Positions 11,170 through 22,450 of a stretch of DNA of 64,000 bases are shown piece by piece (the first letter of the stretch is position 1; each line of letters starts with the position of its first letter). Made by a program: the position numbers and the translations under genes. The DNA lies in NCBI RefSeq assembly GCF_943734655.1, contig NC_071353.1, forward strand, positions 149,278,043 through 149,342,042. Reading direction: 5' to 3'. The stretch is from Sabethes cyaneus (taxonomy: Eukaryota > Arthropoda > Insecta > Diptera > Culicidae). The notes beneath the pieces are model-generated. The model saw nothing but the letters and a program-made list of their open reading frames with translations. It was not told the DNA's origin and did not search any database.

Positions 11170-13000
11170 GGGACTAGATTTTTTTTTGTTATAGCGTCAA
11201 AATCGAAACTAGCCAATAATTTAGTTCAAGTATAATTGAGAAATGCATCAATTTTATTTCAATTTTTTTGCCGGTTTTTAATGTCCCTAAACTAACGTTA
11301 AATGTAATAAATGCTGGGTGGGTATTTGTTAATTTTGTCACATAAAATATTGTGAGGTTGAAAATGGTTTGCTTCAGATAGTAATTGAGTAATTAAGTTG
11401 CATTTATTTTGAGGAAAAACGCCGCATTAAAAATAGCGTAAATGATAAGAGGCTCGTGTTGCTTCCTTGCGGGACTTCAGATTTATCAGGGATTTGTGAT
11501 GATAGTAACCCAACCCATTTTTCATTTTAGGCTGAGTGAGGCTTTCTGTTAAATCATATAAAAATTTCCGCGAATCCAATGGCTAAATCAATGTTTCTTT
11601 CTAATCAAGCGGTTTTATGGAACATGAAAGGAAATACCTGTTCAAGTGGTGTGGAACTATAGCATCAATTGATTTTATTGTTTTATCATAATCATATTAG
11701 TAATGACTTTCAACTGTGACCACGGGCACGGCGGTACTCACCAATAGTGCCATCTAGCATGGAAACACCACCAGACGACGACAGCCTGAATGCGCGACTG
11801 TATGAGTGCCGGGCGCTATTTTCGGGCTGTTATCAGTGCCTTACTGTAGGACACACTCACTGCACACCAGGCAGTGCCAGTGTGTGCCTCCTGTGGGCCA
11901 TCGCCACCGGTAGGCACGACCATCGTTCGTGTTAGCACCACCTAGAAACCTAGGCTAACACACAATCGCACAGCCACCGAAGAATCTACTACACTGCCAC
12001 ATGACGACGACGACGACGACGACGCCGACTACGGCACGACCGGGAGTAATGTCGTTATCGATTAGGGTCTAAAAATAGAATGTCCGCACGCGCGCGCTAC
12101 CCCTCCCTATAGTTGCTGCATCCCGATCCCTGCCCGGCCCGGCTCGGCCTCGGACACCGGATCGAGACTTTTGCCCAAACTAATCAGTTTCGCCCACCGA
12201 CCCACACCGGACGCCCGGCGCCCGTTAGCAACTGGAACCGTGCCACCCGCAGTGCAGGCAGACTGCACTTGACCCAAGAGGCTAAATGTTTTTTTCGTGT
12301 TTGGCTAAACTTCTGCCTGACTGCTGGGGCTGTAATTTAACTAGAGGTTGCAGCAATGGTGGTACACGTGTTTCACCTTTGGCCGGAGAGAAGTTTTTGT
12401 TCAAAGTTTCTTTTTCGGGTGGTTGTTATCGTTTGATTGTTTCCAGCCAGGGTGGGGCCTCATGCTGCTTGCGAGTGATCTAAAAATAACCTGCTCAGAT
12501 GGGGTACAGACCGATTTCTTCCAGCGGCAGCTGGTTTTTTTTGGGGAGGTTTGGGAAAATGCCTTCTGTCATCCTGCAGCATATTTCAACGATCAAATAC
12601 ACGCACGCACATATATGTAGGTATGTTGTAAGAAGAGCCCGCATACTATTTAAACCTACACGAATGTCTCGAAAAGTGCTCGGTACTTTTTGTTCGTTAG
12701 GCGACGCTGTCGCCTGGTTGTGTGTAAAATATTCGAAAAGGATTCGGAAAATGTCAAAGGTTAAAATCGTACGATGCTCGTGTGGGACATTTTGGGTTTG
12801 CTTGAAATGTGTGGTTAGGTGAAGTAGAAGTTACCTTTAACATCTGAAATGAATTGATTAGTACTGAAATTGTTTATTAGGTTGAGCCTTCAGTTTCACA
12901 CGAGTGTGGCTTAAAGTGCTATGAAAGCGCTCAATAATTAAACCAGAGCTTCCCCCGTTTCACACCAGAGGTCTCATTTTGTTGTTGGGAGACAGATTTA
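11170..13000. other. Intronic stretch with a GC-rich island
   Basis: From 11170 to 11700 nothing is recognised. From about 11710 to 12830 the sequence is GC-richer and non-repetitive, with a (GAC)n run at 12002-12026 and two MEF2-like sites. Open frames of 62-107 codons overlap in several frames without domains. It could be an enhancer or an alternative first exon; there is no direct proof. Confidence 0.35.
12069..12078 (+). promoter_or_regulatory. MEF2 consensus site CTAAAAATAG
   Basis: Exact core MEF2 site (YTAWWWWTAR), in a non-repetitive GC-rich island of the presumed 5' intron. A second match, CTAAAAATAA, lies 400 bp downstream at 12480-12489. Confidence 0.4.
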
Positions 13001-13039
13001 TTCCATAGAGTCCTACTCTAGAGGTTTATGATACGATCC

Positions 13040-13170
13040 GTCATCATTAATTATGAAAGCATCTGCCATAGCTGTTCGCGCTCGACAATATCGTTTGCTG
13101 CCTTGAAATCCACGAAAATATGATGCATGGGCACGGTGTACTTCCGACATTTCTGTAGGATTTATCGGAG
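13040..13170 (-). pseudogene. RTE-clade reverse transcriptase fragment
   Basis: The complementary strand reads about PMHHIFVDFKAANDIVERE, the conserved RT palm motif of RTE-like retrotransposons (usual form HHLFIDFKAAYDSIDR). It lies next to the Jockey-like fragment in the same orientation but belongs to a different clade. Confidence 0.65.
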
Positions 13171-13209
13171 AGGAAAAATTTAATCCATAGGAAGAAACAT
13201 AAAGCCCAC

Positions 13210-14300
13210 CTGATGCTATTCTACGAATTCTCTTGCTATTGGGGATCGACGACAATCTAGCCGATCGCCATTTTTTGTAGATGGGACAATCCGGTTGTTC
13301 CAAATTTCAGTATAGGGACGCCATATAAAGGTCGAAGTCTCCAGAATGGAAGTGAGTGAAGTGAGGAGTACAATGATCGCAAGCAAAACGGGTCAGTAAA
13401 CCTCATAATAAAACCAAGGTTTCTATTAGCACGCGTAATAATGTGAAAATAGTGCTGTGAATCTAGTAATACAACAATACAACATATCTTTAAAGAAGAT
13501 AATATTGGGATACTCTTACGTGTGTGCAGTTCGATGCAGTCCGTCATATGAGTTCGGACTACAAGAAATAATTTAAGATCGTCAGCGTAAATGAGTTTAC
13601 AACCAGGCGGTGGGAATAAAGCATACGTCATTGAAGAATAAAGAGAACAGCGGCCGGTCCCAGGTTACTCCCCTGCGGAACACCAGCCAAGGCAATGAAA
13701 CTGTCTGCCTCAATGTGGCCTAGTTTACCAGAGAGCGAGAGCGAGAGGTCAACGAGATAAGATTTCAGCCGCTCAGTAAGGTGTATTGAGGCTCTGAGAC
13801 GTTCAATTTTAGCTACTAACATAGAGTGATCGACACTCGCAACTTTCGAATCTGTGTAAATGGTGTCCACTTTTAATGCAATGCGCTGTGAACTGCAATA
13901 ATTTGGTTATCATTGATCTGCCAGGGTAGAAGCCATGCTGATCCTCTCCAGCAGAGAGAGAAGTAATTTCTCGATAATTAACTATATCGTGTTTGTCCCC
14001 TTTTTTGAACACAGCAAACATAAGCGATTTTTTCCAACACTCAGGAAATATTGCTTGCGATAACGATTGGTTAAATATTATTCTTAGCGAGGCACGTAGC
14101 GCAGTCGCGCATCTTTTCAGAATAATAGCTGGAACACCGTCCGGGTCGCTTGATGTAGAGGGTTTTAACTTTTTCACGGCCTCAAGTACATCTTCGTTGG
14201 AAGAACCAATACCACTCAAGTTCACTACATCACGAGGAACGTCACGAAGGGCATCTTCTATTTGTGTCCTACTGGTCGAAATCCTGTAGAAGGTACTGCG
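13210..14300 (-). pseudogene. Jockey-like reverse transcriptase relic
   Basis: On the complement, in three frames: LKPSTSSDPDGVPAIILKRC (RT start), WKKSLMFAVFKKGDKHDIVN, HGFYPGRS, then a frame break. Next come VDHSMLVAKIERL, GVPQGSNLGP and KLIYADDLKLF with the YADD catalytic box, and a partial thumb. A deletion follows the NYREITSLSA motif (the segment up to HGFYPGRS is missing), and there are at least two frameshifts. No 5' endonuclease and no 3' tail are seen. Confidence 0.85.
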
Positions 14301-14639
14301 TGCAACGCTGTTCGTCTGTCAGCGTGTTAGCCGCGATTCTCAGCGCAGGTTTTCAGAGAAAGGCTCCGTTCCTATGAAATGCGGTGTTTACTCAGTTACT
14401 TGAGTCATATCAATCAAAGATGTATTTTTGAGATCATACTTCAGAGGATTTTCTAAAACTACAACTAAACAAGAAATAAGTACGAATTCAGTTAAACGTA
14501 GACAAAAATGTGTGCTTATATCTAATACGACCGCTTGAAAACGTTTTTGACAAAACTTCGTAAAACTTAGGCATGTAGGCAGGGGTCGTCAATCACCATA
14601 CATAGCATAACATTTTTGTTTTAAGTAAAAGAACCTCCC

Positions 14640-14835
14640 AGGTGGCCTCGAAGTAAGGACCCTGGTCTAACAAGACCAGTCGTCATATGTTTAAATCTCA
14701 GAGTCAGTAAAATCGTAGGACTAGCCCCGCAATTGTCCTGTACCCTAACAGCTGGCTGAGAAGCCTGTCGAATAAAACCAGAATGTCAAGTTCGGAAAAC
14801 GAAATGTAGAACCTAGGCTATGCTTGGCTTTGCTT
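14640..14835 (+). repeat. tRNA-derived SINE, copy 3
   Basis: GGTGGCCTCGAAGTAAGGAC.., GGTCTAACAAGACCAGTCGT, then AGCCCCGCAATTGTCCTGTA and AACAGCTGGCTGAGAAGCC. The B box is degraded (TGTTTAAATCTC). Same strand as the other copies. Confidence 0.75.
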
Positions 14836-16079
14836 TAGAGGTATGAACTTATCTCACACAGATTTCAGATTGCAGGGGAAATTAGACAGTCCAAGTTAAG
14901 ACAGTCCATATTTATAATTTATATTTTTTTCCTGTAGGAGACTAAACTATTTTATATTCCTAAATGTGCCTAGCTTACGACCTTAGTACTAATACTTTGA
15001 GGAACGGCCGCGAATAAGAACCATAAATACAGCGGGTCTCAGCAGAAGCTACCGAAACGAGGAAATTTCCCCACCTATTCATTTTCCCTAGGCGAGTCCT
15101 CCATGCGAGAATCGCTTTCTTCTATTTTGCCGACTGGCAAATTACAGTCCTCGCGTGAGTTCCTCATGTATTATTTTTCCCGCACTGGTTCATTTGCAAG
15201 CTCAAGCGCAAGCGGAGCTGGTTAAGTGGAAAGCATCACTCGCGCTTTCACCGCTTACCAATGCGCGCTGTGTTCTCGCCGAACCGAATTCTATAGCGCC
15301 TATTGCGGCTAACCCTAGAACCCGCCATGGTGTTTTACTGTAAACCACGTGGAAATGTTTATATTTTTAATTGTCGTTCTCCGAGCCACAAGACATTCGA
15401 AACGGCTAGGGCTTTTGTTTAATTTCAATTTCGTTGCGCGCACCCTTAGAGAAATCGGGCCACGCATTCCGAACATGTTTTACACTTGTATGCTAACGTC
15501 GGTCGTTCTACTTTCTGACTAATTCGGCTGGCTCTACTTTGCCTGGATAAACCGGGATTTTATCTTCTGGGTCTAGGCTAGATTTCTGAATTGGATTAGA
15601 TCGAAGACCGTATAATTAACAAGACTGAAGACTGGCATCTCTATTATTTTCCATATAAACGCCATGCGTCACCATCCGTGACGCTTTTTTAGCGAAGGTG
15701 GAAACTTTGCATGAGTATTAGTAAGTAAGCTCTCCAAAATTCTGTACTGGTTTTTGTTCGATGGCGGTATGAATGTTAGGACTTACTCACACAGATGCAT
15801 CTAGGGACCACCTTAACCATGGCAGAGTGAGCTGCCATCAGTGCTTCCTAATTATTGGCAGAGCTGGCAGTTTTCTTGTTACAGTGGTCTTCGATTAAAT
15901 AGAGTGTAGGGTCGTTATCCAAGTCTGGGTGCAGTGCGGTGAGGAAAACATTGCGATAGATTTTAAGAATTCCCTGGAGTGGGGTGAAATTCTCTGAGAA
16001 ACCCAGGTTTTATCAGAAGAAATAAAAAATCCCTTACGATTCCTGATTTTCCAAGTTTTTTCAGGTAGTGGTGTTCAAT
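14836..16079. other. Intronic stretch, nothing recognised
   Basis: Mixed-composition sequence without recognisable repeats or genes. The 62-codon open frame near 15155 has no domain or splice support. Confidence 0.4.
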
Positions 16080-16183
16080 TTAACAATTTGAGTTTTATTG
16101 CACTTTTATTACGGTATTTACGACCAATTTTGGTCATAACAACCATCATAAGAGTTTCGTAAAACCTACGATGTTACTTGGAG
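16080..16183. mobile_element. MITE copy (GTTACTTGG-ended family)
   Basis: The internal segment GAGTTTTATT..GACCAATTTTGGTCA..CCATCATAAGAG and the end GTTACTTGG match the element at 63367-63480. Two copies of the same ~105-115 bp element support a mobile origin. This copy has a degraded left end. Confidence 0.65.
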
Positions 16184-16669
16184 TTTAAGGTCAGGCTTCT
16201 AGTCTAAATTGTCCAAATTAAAATCCATATTTTTTTCCACTTTCATACCAATATGCCATATATTTGGTAGGTGCTTTCTTGTATACTACTAAGAACGAAT
16301 ATTTTAGCTAGAGTCACACTAGAGGAATGATAAATGCGAAATCACACTTTGATTGCATAAATGCGTTCTGCCAAAAAAATTCTAGCAAGTTCAAATTTCA
16401 AAAATAAAATAAATGGTGGCAATAATAAAATAGTCGGATAGAGTACAGTTGTGTTTTCTGTGTTTAGGAAGGGGAGAAATAGTGTGGAGAAATTTACTTT
16501 AGGATTTTCAACTAAATTTTCCAAAGCGGGAAAACGCACGTTTGACTGAAGTTTTTGGAGCGTTTTTTATTTTTAGGTAAACGCACGTTTGTCTACGGCT
16601 GTGATCAAACTGACGTCTCTGTTAGTGAAACACCTTGTTTTCTTAGCCAATGTAGTGTTTTCTTAGCCA

Positions 16670-16990
16670 ATGTAGGCTCATGTAGTCGTCTTCATTCAAC
16701 TCAATCTTGTGCCATTCGTCGTCGCTAATTTCCGAAGCGTCTTAGAAGTAACAAGTGGTTTTCGAACTGCTCAACCCATCTTGCACGTCAGAACTCTCCT
16801 TATTCCTGGGGTTCTCTGGGTTGTTGGAGAGAACCGTTTTCGTCGCACCATCGTCCGGCATCCTTACGTCGTGTCCAGTCAATCGTTGCCTACCGACTTT
16901 CGTCATGACGTACGACGGGAATCTTTCCAAGCAGTGCCTGTAGCTCATGCTTCATACACCTCCGCCGCTCTAAACTTTCAGTTTGTACTC
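16670..16990 (-). pseudogene. RTE-clade retrotransposon, C-terminal ORF fragment
   Basis: The complement reads GHDVRMPDDGATKTVLSNNP, with downstream pieces RRRMAQD and VEWRRL in other frames. These resemble the C-terminal GHVLRM..NNP..RWxxxAQDRxxWR region of RTE-like ORFs. Frameshifted and short. Confidence 0.65.
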
Positions 16991-18117
16991 CGCCAAATAT
17001 CGCATCTGGTGATGGTCTCAACGCGCGGAAATGACGAGAAGTAACGCGTTTTGGCCCATTCACCTCTGTTTTCTGATAGTTTTGAAAGAATCCTGTACAA
17101 ATTCTCTCTAATTTGAGATTCTACGGTAAGAAAAGTAGAAGAATTTTAGGAAAAAGAAATATGAACAATTTTATTTTAATACAACATAACTTAGAAGTCT
17201 GATTTGCCCCATTATACTCCAGGATTTTGCACTACAGTCAAAATGCCAATTTGATATTTCAACAGAGATTTTCAAGAAAGCATGCTGTTGTGCAGATTGA
17301 AAAAATCAGAAGATCGAACGACGATCAAGTTTTTTACTAATATGTCTGAGAATGTATTGATAAGAAAAGGAGCGACTGTAAAAGTTTCTGAGTTAGGGTT
17401 ATCTTTCCGTCTTTACTTATTACTTCATTTGAAACTTCATAACTTTTGAACCATCGAATCGATTTTAATGATATTAGCTCCAATTGAATGTTATTTTAAT
17501 CAACTTTTTTAGAAAGTATGTTCGACTGTGGCCTAAGGCTCTCCAGCAAAAAAATTTGGAAGAAAAAAAGATTGGCAACTATGATGATTGTTATAGCCAC
17601 CCTAACTCAGAACACCCTGGGAAGCCTAAGCGTCTAATAAAAAATATTGAGTTTAAGTTTTTTGGATTAGGAACAAATACACAAAATTTCCCTACGATAA
17701 AACTGAACCTTGTCGTGGTGTAGGGCTTTTTAACTAATCAGTAAATGAACAGCGATCACGTTTACTTCTGAATGTGGGTATATATCAAAATACTTTTGTG
17801 ATTTCAAGTGGGACTCGGGGTAAAAATTTACCAAATGTGATTGTTGCGTTGTTCAGAAAGTGCTTTTATTCCGTTCAAGAATAAGGCCAGTATGGGGATC
17901 TCTGACAATAGATGAAGTTTTCTGGGATTCATCCTTATTTATCACAACTGTCACAAATATCTCCGAAAAATGTCGGATTGATTGAGTTAGCCGGGGGCTT
18001 AGGGTTAGTAAGGGGATGTAACCGGGATACCGGATCCGATTGGATGCCGAAGGACCACTCTGTAATGATTACGGGTAATAGCACTTCTTAGGTAGCAGAT
18101 GGGAAAATTAGGTCAAT

Positions 18118-18285
18118 TCGTGTCGCGTGTTCGAGTTACGGCTAGGCGGTGCTGCTGGATAGAGTAGGATTTTTGCACTGGCCCCGTGGCTGTTCTGAGC
18201 TCTGATGGCCGCCCGCGGGCTCTGTCGATGGGAAGGGGTCGAGTCTTAAAGAGACGTTTAAGCCCAGAGCTTTACAGCACTTTGG
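18118..18285 (+). repeat. tRNA-derived SINE, copy 4 (5' truncated)
   Basis: It begins near the B box (GTGTTCGAGTTACGGCTAGG) and keeps the body, GTAGGATTTTTGCACTGGCC and GAGACGTTTAAGCCCAGAGC. GC-richer than the other copies. Confidence 0.7.
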
Positions 18286-18649
18286 TCTCGAGGGTTGGAA
18301 GGCGGGCGAGTCTCTATATTTTGAAGCTTCTGTCGACTACCGCGAACGTCCAGCTTGTGCTGCGCTCAATTTACTTTGTATCGTGGGAATACACTGTGAA
18401 TGCTAAGGGGATGAAAGATTAAATTTGCCCTGATAAGTTGATAACCACTAATGCTCCGAAGTTTGTCTTACCTATTGGTTTATTTGTGGTCGTTTGTATT
18501 GGAAAACTGAAAGCGGGCGCGCAGTTGAAAACCGGTGTCAAGCGGGGCTGACGAATCCTCCACTTCTTCACTATACCACATATTGCAACTCGAGTGGTAC
18601 AAAAAGTCCAAAGCACATTTACAAATTCGATCTATTATTTTTCTTCTCA

Positions 18650-18715
18650 TCATCATCATTATCATCATCATCATCATCATCATTATCATCATCATCGTCA
18701 TCATCATCATTATAT
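18650..18715 (+). repeat. (ATC)n microsatellite
   Basis: About 20 ATC/ATT triplets with few interruptions. Encodes Ile, Ser or His runs only by chance. Confidence 0.9.
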
Positions 18716-19727
18716 TTAAAATATGACATTCCGGCCTTTGGCAGAGAGATCTTAGAGTCAGTTCGTGGAGTCCGCGCAGGGCCGAAACGCCTCCGCCTGC
18801 GGGTATAGGCGTGACGGCTATGCTTGGGGCTCTACCTGTGTTTTAGTGGGCGACAGTGCCTGTCTCGTCAGGTAGAACTGATGTTTGAGGTCTCCCTGAC
18901 ACTTTGTTGACATCACAAAAGGGCCCAGCGCAGAGTTTTATACGCTATTAAGCGACCAGTTGGATAACCCGAAAAAAAGGAAAAAAAGAAAAAAGAAAGG
19001 AACAAATACACCAAATTTGAATAAAATCGGAGCACTTTTAAAGTTCTCCTTTTCCTATCAATACATACTAAGATTTCAGTACAAGTTGTAGGGTAAAACA
19101 AGCGAAAACGACGTTTTAGTGAAAAACTTGATCGTCGTTCGGTGTTCTGACTTTTTCAATCTGCACAACAGTCATGTCTTCTTAAAAATCACTGGTAGGG
19201 GAAGGTGGGGTAAGACGGCCCCCTTAAGCAATTAAATTGCTAGCTAGCATAAAATGCGTTCGAAAGTTCGCTTTTTTTTTGTATCACACATAAATAAGCA
19301 TTTATTTACCTACCATTTAAAATTATACAATTATTTGGTTTGTGTATTTTTCTACGATTTTTCGTCAGTTTTTGAACCGTCTAAATATCACGCGTCAATT
19401 TTTAGGCGGGGTAAGAAGGACCACCAAAGGGGTAAGATAGACCATGACGGAATTAGACGAATCGTGGCAGGTTTTATGCGTTTTTGGAGTTGCCAAACTA
19501 ACTTCAATAGTATTTACTCAACAAAAACAAATTTTTTAAAGATCTTTCATAAAATATCATAAAATTAGCTTGTGACTAACATAAAATTAAGTTGTACCGC
19601 TCAGCCAACTCCAATGTCAGTTCTTTGATCATATTGAGTCCATAGAACCGCTCCTTCAGTTTTAGCAAATGCTGAACAAGTTCAAGATCCGAGCCTCATT
19701 ATTGGCGTATTGTTACATATTGTGACC

Positions 19728-20695
19728 GCTCCTAATTCTGCGCAGCTCCTAATTTTTCTTTATATATGTAATTTTCAACATTGTGCATAACTATGACCAT
19801 TGTGTTATTTTTTTATAAATACCTGTTGAATATTACGCCATTATTCAACAAAGAGGCATAATATTTGACAGCGAAATAAATTAAAGTGAAACTGAAAGTA
19901 TTTTAAATGTCAGAAAACTACGTCGTTAGCGCCAACGCTAAAACTGTCATTCTAGAAAACAAATTTATGATCGAAATTCCTTGCAATGATCAAATTACCC
20001 ACCATAGTTAAAAAGAATAATTAGTTTTAGTCATGTTTTAGACAAAAAGAATGATTGCATGCCTCGCTTTCGTTGGAAAAATTCACCGCGGTAGTGCGCA
20101 AATTTAGGCACAGATTTTTTATTCATGTTCCAAATTCTGCGCAGTAATGTATCCTTCGAAGAAATCACGAAAAAATACGCAACCTTACCCAAATGGCTGA
20201 GGTATAGAGGCATGAAAATTCAAGTAGAACGTTTAACGTGCATTGATTGGAATCCTGTGTTGCGACTCGGGGTCCGAACTTATGAGCGCCAATTTATGGA
20301 ACCATGTTTTCTGATTTTTTTTAATGACCAACTTCAGGCAGTGGCGAAGGGGTTTCTACATGAAAACACAATTTTCAATATATGTCTAAAGTGTAATATT
20401 CAGTATGCAGAAACCCCGAATCAACTCGCCCTTCACGTTATCGACAATAAAATATTTAAAATAAGCCAATCAAAATGATAACAATATTTCTGTGCCACCT
20501 GGACACCTCAAGAACGCCAAATCATGGATTTATTTATTGTAATGGCTAATGCCGGATTTTTGACGTGCTTTTAGCGTATAATGACATAAACAACATGGTA
20601 TGAGTGTTTATTGTTACTTTTTGGGTGCGCAGAATTAGGAACAAACATGCGCAGAATTAGGAACATGGGCAAGAAAGTGCGCAGAATTAGGCACC
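19728..20695. mobile_element. Nested element with repeated CCTAATTCTGCGCA ends
   Basis: The left end has CTCCTAATTCTGCGCAGCTC. The right end has three copies of GCGCAGAATTAGG at about 20623, 20648 and 20677. Multiple subterminal copies of one 14-mer in inverted orientation are typical of transposase-binding sites. It contains the 117-codon frame at 20125-20478. Confidence 0.55.
20125..20478 (+). CDS. Unrecognised 117-residue open frame inside a transposon
   Basis: It begins MFQILRSNVSFEEITKKYAT and contains a C-x2-C pair (ICLKCNIQY). I do not recognise a family. It is flanked by inverted CCTAATTCTGCGCA motifs, so a remnant of an element-encoded protein is likely. No splice or expression evidence. 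Confidence 0.25.
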   Translation: MFQILRSNVSFEEITKKYATLPKWLRYRGMKIQVERLTCIDWNPVLRLGVRTYERQFMEPCFLIFFNDQLQAVAKGFLHENTIFNICLKCNIQYAETPNQLALHVIDNKIFKISQSK

Positions 20696-21789
20696 GTGGA
20701 TAAGTTTACAAAGCGAAAAATATACTCAATTGTTGGTCGACTTTTAATTCCCATGTTTTTTACCAGATACTATAGACCGTAGCACTACACGTTGCTGCTA
20801 TCAACGTTATTAATTTAAGTCTAGAATACTTATAATAGCGGAAGAATCAAATGTCTTAACTGCGCAGAATATGGTACGTTCACGGTACTTTAATCTGCCG
20901 ACGAAGAGTTGTCTTTGGAGTTCCGAATGTGGAAAATGCTGTCCTGATGGATATACCTTTATCAACGGCTAATTTGGCCTGATTCATCTGATCCGACGTC
21001 TTCTGCATCCGCGATGTTTTTCTAATATACTTTCGAGGCATCTACGCAAACAAAAACGAACATCACACAGGAAAACCTTCAAACATTATTAGCGCTACAA
21101 CGCATGGCCCTTTTGCCCCGTGAAAAATGGCCCGTCTTGCCCCAAGTTTACAATATTCATCATTTTGCATTTTTCACTTAACTATTTTACATACCTTTAC
21201 AAAGCAGGAATCGTTTTACAAACGTCAGCGATACGGAGAAACGTCGAAATACTCCGTTGTTTTGCAAAAATCCCTTAAACTTGTTGCTGCTAGTATTAGA
21301 TCACACAAAGTCACGACGAGCGAATAGTTTGTTTTGATTCTAATTTTGACGTTTCGTGTCGCCGATCAGCACAGAGTGTTTCGAAAGTATTCAAATACGT
21401 TAACAAAGAAGGTACGGTAGCGTAATTGTAAAAAAATTAAGGATTTCTATTCGAAATCGATGTGGTCCGTCTTACCCCGCCGGGCCTTCTTACCCCGTTT
21501 TACCTTAAAAGTATCGAATTGGCATTTTGACTGTAGTACAAAATCCTTGAGTATAATGGGGAAAATTAAACTTCTATATTATGTTGTATTAAAATAAAAT
21601 TGTTCATATATCTTTTTCCTAAAATTCTTCTACTTTTCTTACTATAGAATTTCAAATTAGAGAGAGTTTGTACATGATTCTTTCAAAACTATTAGAAAAT
21701 ACGGGTGAATGGGGCAAAATGGGGGACTTCTCGTCATTCTCGCACGTTGAGACCATCACCAATCGATTTCTCGAGATTTTTAGATAAGA

Positions 21790-22090
21790 AAGGTCACTTT
21801 TAACCCCTTAAAAACAGCGGCAACGAAAAGTTCCGTTTTTCGGTCGATTCAGCCCACGTGCGTTGGCTTGTCTCAATCCAGGCCGCATCTCCAAGGGACT
21901 TGAGAGTGTCCCCGAAATGCGCACGAAACACATCGATCGATTCAATGAAGCTCTGATCAGTTGCGTTAGTTTGTCCGTGTTTGAAAACCGTCTTATCTGC
22001 CATAGGTTGGACTCGAACGACTGTATCATACGCTGCTTTGAAGTCAATAAAGATGTGATACCGTGAGCACTGGCCGGGAGGCATTTATAC
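21790..22090 (-). pseudogene. RTE-clade reverse transcriptase fragment
   Basis: The complement has YHIFIDFKAAYDTVVR, then FVRISGTLSSPLEMRPGLRQ in another frame. These are the palm motif and the following R(G)LRQG region of RTE-like RT. At least one frameshift. It lies just outside the inverted repeat that ends at 21775. Confidence 0.75.
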
Positions 22091-22374
22091 TACATCTAGG
22101 GGATGATGAAAATTTGATCACGCATCAATCGCTTTTTTTTTGACTCAGGGCTACGTCACTTGTTTACTATACTGGGACTGGGAAGCACTTTGTAAAAACG
22201 AAAATAGTAGTGTAACGTTTGAATGAGAGATTTCAAATGCTAATAACTACTAAACTACTGAACGAAACTGAACAATTTATATGTCGTTGGATAGATAAAA
22301 TGAACAGCAATTTTCTGTGGGGTAAGAGAGCAATATCAAGGAAGGCGTAAGAGGATGGAGGGCTCCTATCCAAA

Positions 22375-22450
22375 AGGAACACAAATTTCCTCAAAACTCG
22401 AGACTAATCAAGCAAATGGAAGCAAATTTGGCATGTGGAGGTTTTTGGAA
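22375..22450 (-). repeat. Copy of the dispersed TTCTCGAGTTATGAGGAAATTTG repeat
   Basis: Reverse-complement copy of one monomer of the tandem array at 26510-27170 (CCAAATTTGCTTCCATTTGC, then CTTGATTAGTCTCGAG). The 22451-23860 stretch after it shows no gene. Confidence 0.6.

Larger units (their letters stand above)
19194..21508. mobile_element. TIR element with GGGGTAAGACGG ends
   Basis: The left end is GGTGGGGTAAGACGGCCCCC, and the right end carries CCGTCTTACCCCGCC.. and CTTACCCCGTTTTACC. These are imperfect inverted ends with the GGGGTAAGA motif repeated. The motif also recurs internally near 19410-19435 and 21105-21145. No transposase was recognised. It sits inside the right arm of the 17005-21775 inverted repeat and hosts the 19728-20695 insertion. 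Confidence 0.65.
17005..21775. repeat. Inverted repeat, right arm split by an insertion
   Basis: The left arm 17005-17340 is the reverse complement of two pieces. The 19119-19195 piece (AAACTTGATCGTCGTTCG.., TCAATCTGCACAACAG) matches 17265-17340; the 21516-21775 piece (TTGGCATTTTGACTGTAG.., GGTCTCAACG) matches 17005-17255. The piece between, 19196-21510, is a separate element, so it inserted into the right arm. The 1.8 kb middle holds a SINE copy and an (ATC)n run. Confidence 0.75.
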
